In this document: positions 40,571 to 48,795 of the stretch, one piece after another | How the letters are laid out: each line of letters opens with the position of its first letter | Position numbering within the stretch: the stretch's first letter is position 1 | Source of the DNA: Staphylococcus condimenti | Lineage (GTDB): Bacteria; Bacillota; Bacilli; Staphylococcales; Staphylococcaceae | DNA length: 64,000 bases | Direction of reading: 5' to 3' | Assembly: GCF_001618885.1 (NCBI RefSeq) | Contig: NZ_CP015114.1 | Coordinates: 682,001 to 746,000, forward strand | Position numbers and translations under genes: made by a program | Notes under the pieces: model-generated | Seen by the model: only the letters and a program-made list of their open reading frames with translations | The model's database searches: none | Told to the model about the DNA's origin: nothing

Positions 40571-41798
40571 CATTTGTTATATATAGGAGTTTACCCTATA
40601 ATCTCAAAGTTTCCTTTGAGTATCGGACTATATCTTTATCCCTTAGGATAATCGGCGCTCGTGGATGTGTTATTGTTTGTTCTAACTCAACATCTAGTCT
40701 CTAGACCTTCGTGCTACTATTTGAACGTTCACACGCTTGGCTCGGTATTAATATAGTGAAATATTAGTTTCTAATTCGTTATATACGTACGCAACGAAAT
40801 CTTCATGTTTATAGAATCTTTTATAAGGTATTCGTAATAAGTTGATATCGTTATCTTCACAATATTTATTCTTTATTTTGTCGTTATGTTGTGTTTTCAT
40901 TAGATTTTCTCGACCGAATTTAGGTTTGAAGTGTTGAATACCGTCATATTCAATGAGTAGCCATAATTGCCCTTCTTTAAAAACTGCAAAATCAAAAGGT
41001 AAAGGTCTCTGATTTCTACACTCTTTTATCCTGTATTGTTTAGAAAAACTATAGCCTTTCTCTTTTAAATATGCTTCCACGACATCTTCGCCTTTTGATG
41101 TATAACAATAAGGACATCCTGTTTTATTTCTGATTATTTGGATTGGAGTCGCTTTAAAAAGTTTGTTGCACTTAACGTGTCTTATTGTAGCTGGTCTACT
41201 TGATCCATTGTAATCAGAATATAACTCGTATTCTCCTTTTCGAGACTTTTCTATTTCTTTAACAACTTCATTTATTTTGCGTGTGTTTTTTAAAGTTGAT
41301 TTTTTATATCTTTCATTAGGACATCTTTGTCCGTTTAAAAAGGCTTTGGGAGACATTTCAAAAACATTACCACAACTTATATGTTTCATCTTTATATTTA
41401 TTTTATTGTTTTTATAATTGCCTAATACTTCGTATTCATCCCCAACTAAGCTACGAACTTCTTTTTTAAACATTTCAGTTGTCTTTTTAAGATTATTATT
41501 GCATTTCGGACAACCATGACCTTTAGAAATAGTATATGGGTTAGTTTCCCAAATATATCCGCATTTGTGCTTTACTTTTATTTTCGTGCGTCTATCAACA
41601 TATCTACCTATTACTTCAATATCATTATTATTATTTTTTACCGATTCTACAAACTCTTCGTGTGTCAGTTTTTTCATAAGTCACCTCTACCTTAATTGTA
41701 ACTTATTCTGACAGCATTTACCATAAATATTACACCTTAACCTCTACCGAATTCACCGATTTCTACGCACACATTACTGTGTGTTCGAGCATATCCAT
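40571..41798 (-). mobile_element. Group I intron in the tape measure gene
   Basis: The 5' exon ends GCGGGT and the intron starts ATGGATAT; the intron ends AACAAATG with the expected final G. P1: exon CGGGU pairs with guide GCUCG, with the U.G wobble at the splice site. Core elements on the minus strand: P AATTCGGT (41746-41753), Q ACCGAGCCAAGC (40735-40746, pairing UCGGU/ACCGA), R GACTAGATG with AGACTA (40695-40700), S AAGATATAGTCC (TAGTCC at 40625-40630, pairing R for P7), and a P9 hairpin CTCAAAG.../CTTTGAG (40603-40620). The exons join in frame at Gly-Ile. Endonuclease ORF lies between P and Q. Confidence 0.93.
40748..41677 (-). CDS. Intron-encoded homing endonuclease, zinc ribbons plus Vsr/EDxHD-like nuclease
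   Basis: 309 aa. Three zinc-ribbon-like repeats (about 30-58, 93-120, 157-183) each have HxxCG...CPxC forms (HKCGYIW, GHGCPKC; HISCGNVF; HVKCNKLF, CPYC). The nuclease part (about 190-300) has GEDVVEAYLKEKGYSF, FDFAVF and the motif IEYDGIQHF, like the very-short-patch/EDxHD homing nucleases of phage introns and DUF723 proteins. AAGGTAGAGGTGACTT precedes the ATG. It should cut the intronless tape-measure allele. Third repeat and second repeat lack one Cys each, so zinc binding there is unsure. Confidence 0.88.
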   Translation of the reverse strand: MKKLTHEEFVESVKNNNNDIEVIGRYVDRRTKIKVKHKCGYIWETNPYTISKGHGCPKCNNNLKKTTEMFKKEVRSLVGDEYEVLGNYKNNKINIKMKHISCGNVFEMSPKAFLNGQRCPNERYKKSTLKNTRKINEVVKEIEKSRKGEYELYSDYNGSSRPATIRHVKCNKLFKATPIQIIRNKTGCPYCYTSKGEDVVEAYLKEKGYSFSKQYRIKECRNQRPLPFDFAVFKEGQLWLLIEYDGIQHFKPKFGRENLMKTQHNDKIKNKYCEDNDINLLRIPYKRFYKHEDFVAYVYNELETNISLY

Positions 41799-42788
41799 AC
41801 CCGCATTACTCATAAGGCCAATAGCTATCGATGTATCTTCTACTGTGTAACCTAATGCACCAGCAACTGGAGCAGCGTATTTAAACGCCTCACCTAAACC
41901 ACGTACATCAGTATTGGCTTTTGAACTCGTTTGAGCCAAAACATCTGCAAAGTGGGTACTATCTTTAGCTTTCATGCCAAATGCTGTTAAGTTGTCGGTT
42001 ACAATATCAGACACACTTGCCAAATCTTCACCAGATGCAGCAGCTAAATCCATTACACCGCCAACACCTTTTAGCATATCTTTAGTGTCCCAACCAGCAA
42101 GTGCCATGTAGTTCATTGCTTCAGCAGATTCTGAAGCTGTGAATTTAGTATCTCGGCCCATTTGAAGTGCTTTTGTTCTAAGTTGGTTAAACTCATCACC
42201 AGTAGCACCAGATGTAGCTTTTACTTTGCGCATAGTATCGTCGAAGTCTATACTTTTCTTCATCGCAACGCCAAACCCTGCTGCAATTGGTGCAGTAACG
42301 TACATACTCATATTTCGCCCAACCGACTTCATTGAATCACCAACAGATTTTATCTTAGGTCCTATTTCAGAAAAAGTTTGCCCAAGTCTACCAACAGACG
42401 ATTTACTTACCGCAATCATTTCTCTGTATTTATCTCGTGTTTGGTCGAGTTCTTTTTGCAAATAATTAAGATTGTCAGCTTGTCGACTATATTCTTGTCT
42501 TAATTGAGCTGCTTTTTTACTATTCACGCCAGATTCTCTTGCTGCCTCTTGATACTTGGCTTTCAACGCTGCAACGTTAGCTTTAGATTCTTTGACTGCT
42601 TGCGATAATTCTCTAGTTCTTAACTTATATGAATTCAAACTTTTTTCAGAATACTTAAAGTTGTTATTAGATAGTTTTAAATCAGCATTTAACCCTTTAA
42701 AACTACGTTTAATTTCTGCGATACTACGTTGAACGCCCATATCCTTCATGGATAGGTCAATCTGCAACCCTTTTATTCTTTCTGCCAT
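41799..42788 (-). CDS. Tape measure protein, exon 1
   Basis: 330 residues before the intron. Starts MAERIKGLQIDLS, coiled coil 30-115, then the TP901 tape measure core with IGPKIKSVGDSMKSVG, GKSIDFDDTMRKVKATSGA and FGMKAKDS. It ends SNAG; without splicing a stop follows after about 15 more codons (GMDMLEHTVMCA). AAGGAGGTGGAGTG precedes ATG 42788. A GTG one codon earlier is in the ribosome site. Needs splicing to make a functional tail ruler. Confidence 0.93.
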
Positions 42789-42816
42789 CACTCCACCTCC
42801 TTACTTATAAGATGTA

Positions 42817-43030
42817 TTACATGAACGCATCAATCATGCTGTCCGTTTTCTTGACATTTTTCTTATTACTTTCGTCAACTAATTCCATGAAAAAGGCAAA
42901 CGGCATGTCTAAAATATCGTTAATATCCTTGCCGCCTTCCTTCATCATTTGCAGCATGAGTTTCTTCATGTTTTCTTTATGTTCCTTGTAGGAAATGGAT
43001 TTTAGATGATTCGTGCTAATTCCTTTTTCT
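42817..43030 (-). CDS. Tail assembly chaperone, frameshift extension (gpT-like)
   Basis: After the upstream chaperone ORF (gpG-like) an open frame, offset +1 (equivalently -2), runs to 42817 and encodes a ~65-residue helical, Met-rich extension with MLQMMKEGGKDINDILDMPF and ending SMIDAFM. No ribosome site precedes it. The layout, gpG stop just inside the extension frame and directly upstream of the tape measure, matches the conserved translational frameshift of tail chaperones. Confidence 0.8.
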
Positions 43031-43363
43031 TTCTTCGTCCATTTGTCCTTGTGCGATGAATTGAATTTGTTGTTGTAATTCTTCTACTGCATCGGGTGCA
43101 TGTAATCTGTCTAATAAGTCATCTTTAGTGAATTGGTTATTGTAAATGTCGACCACCATATCTAGCATTTGGTCGATGTTTTCTTGTGCGGAAGTTTCTT
43201 CATCTGATGCGCCGTCCATTAAATCAGCAGCGTCATAGATTTTACGGAAAGGAATTTGTGTAGGTGTAATGAATGTATCGTATTTCGCGTTGCCTTCTGA
43301 ATCTGTTACTGCGTTACCTTTTTTGTCTACTTGTACTAATTTAATAAAATTACGTTTAGCCAT
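43016..43363 (-). CDS. Tail assembly chaperone (gpG-like)
   Basis: 115 aa. Starts MAKRNFIKLVQVDKKGN and ends MDEERKRN with a 3'-end AAAAAGGAATTAG region, where ribosomes probably shift +1 (or -2) to make the longer gpGT protein. The chaperone binds the tape measure during tail assembly. AAAGGAGCAATTATAA precedes the ATG. Confidence 0.85.
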   Translation of the reverse strand: MAKRNFIKLVQVDKKGNAVTDSEGNAKYDTFITPTQIPFRKIYDAADLMDGASDEETSAQENIDQMLDMVVDIYNNQFTKDDLLDRLHAPDAVEELQQQIQFIAQGQMDEERKRN

Positions 43364-43395
43364 TTATAATTGCTCCTTTGTTTTTGAAATGTAAA

Positions 43396-43419
43396 TAAAA
43401 AGAGGGCGCTAAGCCCTCA
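43396..43419 (-). terminator. Terminator upstream of the tail chaperone
   Basis: GAGGGC/GCCCTC stem with TTTTTATTT on the minus strand, between the small HeH-like gene and gpG. It may set the excess of major tail protein over assembly genes. Confidence 0.8.
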
Positions 43420-43422
43420 AAA

Positions 43423-43602
43423 TTAGTCTTCAACTTTTTTAATTAACTGTTTCTTCTGTCTGTTTTCACTAGACAATAGTTCTAAAATACGTTCTTCTTC
43501 AATTTTTTTATTAGTAGGTCTAGGAAATGTTTGACCTTTTTTATACAATTTATTGTTATCTTGTAAATCTTTAAAAGTGTTTGTCACTTCGTATTTAGCC
43601 AT
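43423..43602 (-). CDS. Small tail-region protein with HeH-like end
   Basis: 59 aa starting MAKYEVTNTFKDLQD. The C-terminal half (IEEERILELLSSENRQKK...) matches the helix-extended-helix pattern seen in small Gram-positive phage proteins between major tail protein and chaperone. GGAGGTTTTATAA precedes the ATG. Function unknown. Confidence 0.8.
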   Translation of the reverse strand: MAKYEVTNTFKDLQDNNKLYKKGQTFPRPTNKKIEEERILELLSSENRQKKQLIKKVED

Positions 43603-43621
43603 TTATAAAACCTCCTATTAT

Positions 43622-44245
43622 TTACGCTCCAATATCTGAGCTTGACGTATCTCCAGTACTGCCAGCGTCAGGATGTGCCACTCCAAAAACTTTTTCCCAA
43701 ATAGCGTCACGCATAACAGTAGAGCCTTTTTCATCACGACCAAGTAACATTGTTTGTTCATTTTCAAATCCTTCAACTTCTGCTTGCATGAATTCACCTG
43801 TAGATTGATCTTGTGAGAATTCAACGCCGTCCTCTTTTGTTTGGCCAGACATTTCAGGGAATGTGAACATACCTTTTAATAGACCAACGTATTCAGAAGC
43901 GCCTGATTCTGTAGTTTTTTCGAAAATTACTGATACGTAAGGTGGCGTGTTGTTACCTACACCTAAAATACCTTCTTTTGATTTATCAAGACCAAACAGC
44001 ACTTCTCTGTCCTCAATAGGTAAGTGATGGAAAGTTGATTCTAATTCAACTGTTCCGTTTGAAACAGCTAATTCAGCTACTACGTTATCACCATATCCTT
44101 TTTCAATAGATTGTTCTTTTGATACTGAAATTTCTTGTAAATACTTAATTGCTTGTGGGTCAGTTACACTTCCTACTTTTTCTGAATCTAAAGGTTTATA
44201 ATGAAATCCTCTAATTCCTGTAAATGAATTGTATTTTCTTGGCAT
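43622..44245 (-). CDS. Major tail tube protein
   Basis: 207 aa. PRKYNSFTGIRGFHYKPLD start, beta-rich body, and a TGDTSSSDIGA tail. Forms the hexameric tube of siphovirus tails (TP901/phi13 type). AGGAGGAATTAAT precedes the ATG. First gene of the tail module after the head-tail connectors. Confidence 0.88.
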   Translation of the reverse strand: MPRKYNSFTGIRGFHYKPLDSEKVGSVTDPQAIKYLQEISVSKEQSIEKGYGDNVVAELAVSNGTVELESTFHHLPIEDREVLFGLDKSKEGILGVGNNTPPYVSVIFEKTTESGASEYVGLLKGMFTFPEMSGQTKEDGVEFSQDQSTGEFMQAEVEGFENEQTMLLGRDEKGSTVMRDAIWEKVFGVAHPDAGSTGDTSSSDIGA

Positions 44246-44256
44246 ATTAATTCCTC

Positions 44257-44667
44257 CTATAAATTTAATTCAGAACGATAAAAGGCCCCCTCGTATCTAC
44301 GAGCGGACCTGTAAATTTTTAATTCTCTATCGTATTCTGGTTTTGCATTAGCTGTATTTTCCATATCCAACTTATCTTTCATCAACCTAGATATATGATA
44401 ACTAAGTTGATTTCTAACGTAATAAGCTTGATAATTTTTTGACTCTGGCACAAATAAGTCAATCTGTACCAAGTAACTTAAAGCCATGTTATCGTTGTCT
44501 GCATATTCGACTGGCAAAGTATCGTCAACTTCACTCATGACAATATAGGGTTTAGACGCATCAGCAGGTTCTGGGTATTCATAGAACTTAATTCTTTTTC
44601 CCACATACTCTATAACTTGATTATCATTTATCAACACATTATAAATATCCATCAAGATGTCCCTCAT
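44257..44667 (-). CDS. Tail completion/terminator protein (DUF3168-like)
   Basis: 136 aa with MRDILMDIYNVL, the family's N-terminal helix, and SKPYIVMSEV. It caps the tube before head joining. A longer frame (44676) puts the start in the ribosome site AAAGGG; the ATG at 44667 fits better. Confidence 0.8.
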   Translation of the reverse strand: MRDILMDIYNVLINDNQVIEYVGKRIKFYEYPEPADASKPYIVMSEVDDTLPVEYADNDNMALSYLVQIDLFVPESKNYQAYYVRNQLSYHISRLMKDKLDMENTANAKPEYDRELKIYRSARRYEGAFYRSELNL

Positions 44668-44672
44668 CTGCA

Positions 44673-45062
44673 TCACCCTTTCTCTAATCGTCTTTTAACT
44701 ATTTTAAAATATGTTTCTCTACCACTTCTTAAAGCTCTATCAACAGCACCTTTACCTCTCGGGTTAGGATTCTTGACAGTACCGAATTCATTTAGGTGAA
44801 TGATTGTATAACGATTTTTTGAACCTTTCCAGTAGATTTTAATTGTACGAACGCCGTTTAAAGTAAACGGTTTTGATAACGTAACTTCGTCTATACTTGC
44901 GCCAGTATCTTCAAATGATTCGAAGTTTTTCTTGATTTCTTTGACTATTACTTTTCCTCCAGCAACCAATGCTTCATCTGTTATTTGACGCATTTTTCTA
45001 GCTCCATACTTTTGTTCTAACGCCTTCTCTATTTCTTTCATGCCTTTTAATTTAATTGTCAT
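44673..45062 (-). CDS. HK97 gp10-like head-tail protein
   Basis: 129 aa, starting MTIKLKGMKEIEKALEQKYG and carrying HLNEFGTVKNPNPRGKGAVDRAL, which is the gp10 family signature. Needed for tail attachment. Overlaps the preceding gene by 11 bp. Confidence 0.88.
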   Translation of the reverse strand: MTIKLKGMKEIEKALEQKYGARKMRQITDEALVAGGKVIVKEIKKNFESFEDTGASIDEVTLSKPFTLNGVRTIKIYWKGSKNRYTIIHLNEFGTVKNPNPRGKGAVDRALRSGRETYFKIVKRRLEKG

Positions 45063-45420
45063 TAGCTACACCTACCACTTTAATAATCTCTTTATTAATC
45101 GAATTGGGTGCAAAATCAATGACTCTAAATGTTAAATCTTGATAAAGATCATGAATTAATTCAAACGTATCTGAATGATTAATACGGTAATCTGAATGAG
45201 GGTTTCTAAAGTTAATAGTCACTTTGTTTGTGCCTGTAACGTTACTTGTTTTCTCTAAGTCTTTTGTTGAACTTTCATAAACTTCACAAAGTGTAGTAAA
45301 AACATCATCGGTTTGAGTACTACCAGGTAAAGGACCTTCATTTTCAATCATACGAAAAAAAGTAACGGGAACTCTAAGGTCTCCATTACTTATTTCTGGT
45401 GGTTTATAACTCTTCTTCAT
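45052..45420 (-). CDS. Head-closure / head-tail adaptor protein
   Basis: 122 aa, SPP1 gp16 / phi11 gp14 type (SYKPPEISNGDLRVPVTFFRM, HDLYQDLTFRVIDF). Binds the connector and closes the head. AAGGAGATTGATT sets the ATG at 45420 (two codons inside the longest frame). Confidence 0.85.
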   Translation of the reverse strand: MKKSYKPPEISNGDLRVPVTFFRMIENEGPLPGSTQTDDVFTTLCEVYESSTKDLEKTSNVTGTNKVTINFRNPHSDYRINHSDTFELIHDLYQDLTFRVIDFAPNSINKEIIKVVGVANDN

Positions 45421-45691
45421 AATCAATCTCCTTCATATTTTCTAAAGCGAAAGACGTGATTTGCGGTAAAAAGTTTTCGTGAAAATATTCTAATGCGTCG
45501 TTATAAGCATACCTTGCACGCTCATACACAAGTTCTGTGCCTCTTATATTTTTACCAATTACAAATTCTTGACATCTAAATTGAATATCTTCGTACGATT
45601 GCTCAAGTAAAGACTTGATATGATTATCTTCGAATTTATGAAATATCTTCAATCGTCTTTTCATTTCATCAATTTGTTTTTGCTCGATCAT
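45404..45691 (-). CDS. Head-tail connector protein (gp6-like)
   Basis: 95 aa, mostly helical, with LLEQSYEDIQFRCQEFV and RARYAYNDALEYFHENFLPQI. This is the HK97 gp6/phi11 gp13 type dodecamer adaptor beneath the portal. Overlaps the next gene by 17 bp. Confidence 0.85.
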   Translation of the reverse strand: MIEQKQIDEMKRRLKIFHKFEDNHIKSLLEQSYEDIQFRCQEFVIGKNIRGTELVYERARYAYNDALEYFHENFLPQITSFALENMKEIDYEEEL

Positions 45692-45708
45692 TGAACCACC
45701 ACTCTCTA

Positions 45709-46920
45709 TTAAGCACCTACGTCAGAAGGTTCATCTTTACCACCACTAGGTTTCGCAGCAATATCTAAGTTATATACTAATGAAGTTTTGTTATCGTCAG
45801 GCATACCATGTGCAAATTGTTTAGCAATGAATACGTCTGCGTCTTCTAAAGCTAATGTTTGGTCATAAGACTTAATGTTAACTGCACCAGTTTGAACTGC
45901 ATAGTAGCGACTACCTACTACGAATAGCGCTTGGTTTTCTTTTACAAATTCAGATGCAATAACATCTACATTAAATGGTAATGATGTAACCCATGCACCA
46001 TTAACTGTTTGCATAGTATTTTGAGCTTTAATATAGAATTGGTCAACAGGATTAACCACTAAAGTTACACCTGATGTTACATCTACTTTTTGACCATTTT
46101 CTTTTGTAGATAACGTTGTTAATGCACCAGCTAGTTCATTAGCAGTAGTTTGAGCGTCTGCAAATGTTAATGTACCAGTTGATGTTTTATCTGCTGCGCC
46201 TGTTACAGTTACACCGTCAGTGTCGTATGTTAAATCTTTAGTTAAACCATATGGTTGGTTAGATGCTGCGCCATTACCTAATACAACACCTTCTTCTAAT
46301 TTAAGCGCCATAGCTTCTGCTAATTGTAAACGCACATAACGTTCAACCCATTCTGGACCAAAGTCGAGCATGTCTTTCGGTACAATCGCAAATGCTGTTA
46401 ATTTGTTTTGTGAGAAGCTTAGTTCTTTAAAGTTAGCTTGGATCTGTCCTTGGATTTTGCCAAAGATTTCTCCCCAGATTGCAGCACCACTTGGGTCTCC
46501 AACAATCATACGTGTTTTAATTCCAGCAATTTGGAAGTTAATTTTAGATAATAAAGGACGAGCCTGTTGCATGTCTTCGAACACACGTAAAACCGTAGAT
46601 TCAGGTAAGATAACTTCTTCTTTGTAAGTGTCTAAGTTAGCTTCATCTTCTACTAAGTTTGTGAAGAAACGATTTTCTTCTGCTGTTAAAATATTGTCTC
46701 CACGATTCATACGTACTTGTTTATCTGTAGTAGTGTTGTGAACTTCTTCACGCGCTTCTTTTAAAACTTCATTGTGTAAGTTTTGAGAAAAGGCAGCCAT
46801 GTATTCAGCATATTTATTTTCTACTACCTCTTGATCTTCTTCATTACGTACTGCATTGAAATATTCATTCTTTAAATTCTCAACATCTTTGTTGATTTCA
46901 TCTTTAAATTTCATCGTCAT
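45709..46920 (-). CDS. Major capsid protein, HK97 fold
   Basis: 403 aa. The N-terminal delta domain (1-115, charged helices) acts as a scaffold and is removed by the prohead protease. The core has LSKINFQIAGIKTRM, PKDMLDFGPEWVERYVRLQLAEAMALKLEEGVVLGNG and QPYGL, as in staphylococcal HK97-type capsids. AGGAGGAAAAAGT precedes the ATG. Confidence 0.93.
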   Translation of the reverse strand: MTMKFKDEINKDVENLKNEYFNAVRNEEDQEVVENKYAEYMAAFSQNLHNEVLKEAREEVHNTTTDKQVRMNRGDNILTAEENRFFTNLVEDEANLDTYKEEVILPESTVLRVFEDMQQARPLLSKINFQIAGIKTRMIVGDPSGAAIWGEIFGKIQGQIQANFKELSFSQNKLTAFAIVPKDMLDFGPEWVERYVRLQLAEAMALKLEEGVVLGNGAASNQPYGLTKDLTYDTDGVTVTGAADKTSTGTLTFADAQTTANELAGALTTLSTKENGQKVDVTSGVTLVVNPVDQFYIKAQNTMQTVNGAWVTSLPFNVDVIASEFVKENQALFVVGSRYYAVQTGAVNIKSYDQTLALEDADVFIAKQFAHGMPDDNKTSLVYNLDIAAKPSGGKDEPSDVGA

Positions 46921-46931
46921 ACTTTTTCCTC

Positions 46932-47639
46932 CTATAACAACCTTTTTGTTTTTGGTTTCTTGTTTTGATTTTTAAAAGACTTAACTTCATTTGTTAAGTT
47001 TGCAATTTGATTCTGTAATTCAATAATTTCTGCGTTATTTTCTACTTTAGTTTCTTTAGGTGTTTCAACCTTTTCTTTTGTCTCGTCTGCAAAACCTTTA
47101 TCTACTGCGTCTTTAGCAGTAAACCAAGTTTCTTCAGACATCATTTGAGAAATTTCATCACGATCTAAACCAGTTTTTTCTTGGTAAATGTCCACAATAG
47201 ATTCATCAATCGTTTCTAAAGCGTTTAGCGTTTTTTTAATATCGGCTTTATTACCAATAGCTAAAGTTGCAGCTTCATGTACCATGATTGAAGCACCTTT
47301 TTCCATTACAATAGAATCAGCAGCCATAGCGATAATTGATGCAGCACTTGCAGCTAAAGCAGTAACTTCTACTGTAATGTTTGATGAATGATTCTTAAGG
47401 TAGTTATAAATTTCAATACCTTGGAATACATCACCACCAGGACTGTTTAATCTAATAACAACGTCTTTGTTCACATCGTCTAATGCATTCGCAATGTCTG
47501 CACTGTTGATAGTTTCATCTGCAAAAATTGACGCTTCTGCAACGGGTCCTCCTAAAGTGAGAATGACTTTATCGTCTTGTACTTCATTCTTAAACGAATA
47601 TTTAGACGTTGCTTTGATTAGTTCCTTTTTCGTCTCCAT
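46932..47639 (-). CDS. Prohead protease, ClpP-like
   Basis: 235 aa with the SDH triad of ClpP (ALAASAASIIAMAAD Ser, IMVHEAAT His, then Asp near KTGLDRDE). Cuts the capsid delta domain. The frame opens 13 codons earlier, but AAGGAGGTGAGACTGATA fixes ATG 47639. A C-terminal coiled coil (195-235) is present. Overlaps the portal end by 38 bp. Confidence 0.9.
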   Translation of the reverse strand: METKKELIKATSKYSFKNEVQDDKVILTLGGPVAEASIFADETINSADIANALDDVNKDVVIRLNSPGGDVFQGIEIYNYLKNHSSNITVEVTALAASAASIIAMAADSIVMEKGASIMVHEAATLAIGNKADIKKTLNALETIDESIVDIYQEKTGLDRDEISQMMSEETWFTAKDAVDKGFADETKEKVETPKETKVENNAEIIELQNQIANLTNEVKSFKNQNKKPKTKRLL

Positions 47640-48780
47640 TATCAGTCTCACCTCCTTCCGTTGAACCTTCTTTCTCATAGTTTTTAGTCAAAATAAAACG
47701 ATCTCCACCTTCTACGGGTTCGAGACCGAGCATTTCACGCACTTCATTTTGTTTAGCTGCGCTTGATGATATTAATTTGTCTACTTTTTCTGCATTTTTG
47801 ATAGGGTCTACCTTGTTAATGCCTACGACTTTGACGCACTTTCCTTTTAAGTATTCTCTTTCTGTGAAAAACTTACTGTTTAACTCGTCTTCAATCTTAG
47901 TAACAAGTGGATTAATACAGAAATCAAGATAAGCATCCATAGCATTGCTAAGGTCTGCCACATCACCATGAATAAGGTTAGATGGTATGCCAATGATTTT
48001 AGCTACATCATCAATAAATAAACGTTTAACTTTTTGTAAATTTTCAGCGCCATTATCAGTACCATTTGCATTATCTTTTGATAATTCTTCGTAATCAAAC
48101 TCAGGTACTTGCGGTACGATTGCAACACCATTGTTTTTAAATTGACTGTAAATTTTATTAATATACTTCTGTAACCTTGTCATATTCTTATCGTCTAATT
48201 GACCACCGCCATTGGCGACATTAACAACACCTCTAATCTGATTCTTTCGTAATTGTGTGTCCATCATACGACCGAACAACTCACCATAATCACCAAACAA
48301 TCCATCTACAAACCTTTGTAGCTTATCGTTGTTGTAGTTTAGATAAACTACTTCATCCATCTTAAAACTACGTTTAAATACATAGTCTTTAACTACTACA
48401 TCTTTAAACAAGTCATCATAGACTGCATATTCTTCTCTATAAAAATCATCAGCAATCAATAAGTCATCGCTATCAGTCTTTATAATTAATACTTCGTTGT
48501 CATACACAAGTTTATAAATGACCTTATGCCAAAAGTCTGAAGCGCTAGAATCTGTATTAGGTCGTACATTTAATTTGTAATACAACTTGTCTCTAACTAA
48601 TTCTTGTCCATCTTTAACCCAAAATTCCGATTGGCTAAAGGTACGAGCAATAAAGTTAATAGAGGTTTCAAGTGCAATACGTTTCAAATACGACCTACTA
48701 GCAGGGGCATAGGCTAAATCCAAATCAAGCATGTCTCGTAAGTCTAGATTCCTTTTCAGTATTGAATCAAAAATTCCCAA
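47602..48780 (-). CDS. Portal protein, TTG start
   Basis: 392 aa of the HK97-type portal family: FIARTFSQSEFWVKDG, KVIYKLVYDNEVLII, LFIDDVAKIIGIPSNLI. Twelve copies form the DNA entry channel. TTG at 48780 follows AGGAGGTGATTTA. The C-terminal Glu/Gly tail overlaps the protease gene. Confidence 0.93.
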   Translation of the reverse strand: MGIFDSILKRNLDLRDMLDLDLAYAPASRSYLKRIALETSINFIARTFSQSEFWVKDGQELVRDKLYYKLNVRPNTDSSASDFWHKVIYKLVYDNEVLIIKTDSDDLLIADDFYREEYAVYDDLFKDVVVKDYVFKRSFKMDEVVYLNYNNDKLQRFVDGLFGDYGELFGRMMDTQLRKNQIRGVVNVANGGGQLDDKNMTRLQKYINKIYSQFKNNGVAIVPQVPEFDYEELSKDNANGTDNGAENLQKVKRLFIDDVAKIIGIPSNLIHGDVADLSNAMDAYLDFCINPLVTKIEDELNSKFFTEREYLKGKCVKVVGINKVDPIKNAEKVDKLISSSAAKQNEVREMLGLEPVEGGDRFILTKNYEKEGSTEGGETDNGDEKGTNQSNV

Positions 48781-48795
48781 TAAATCACCTCCTAA

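Noticed and set aside
40568..40573. ATG at 40573 as a start of an independent tape-measure gene
   Set aside because: Two of its bases belong to the intron end (AACAAATG); there is no ribosome site and the true reading continues exon 1.
41763..41798. Tape measure exon 1 as a truncated pseudogene with stop at 41763
   Set aside because: The extra codons are intron sequence; core RNA elements and clean in-frame exon junctions support splicing.
42817..43015. Independent gene for the gpT-like ORF
   Set aside because: No start with a ribosome site near the frame start; the layout fits a frameshift product of gpG.
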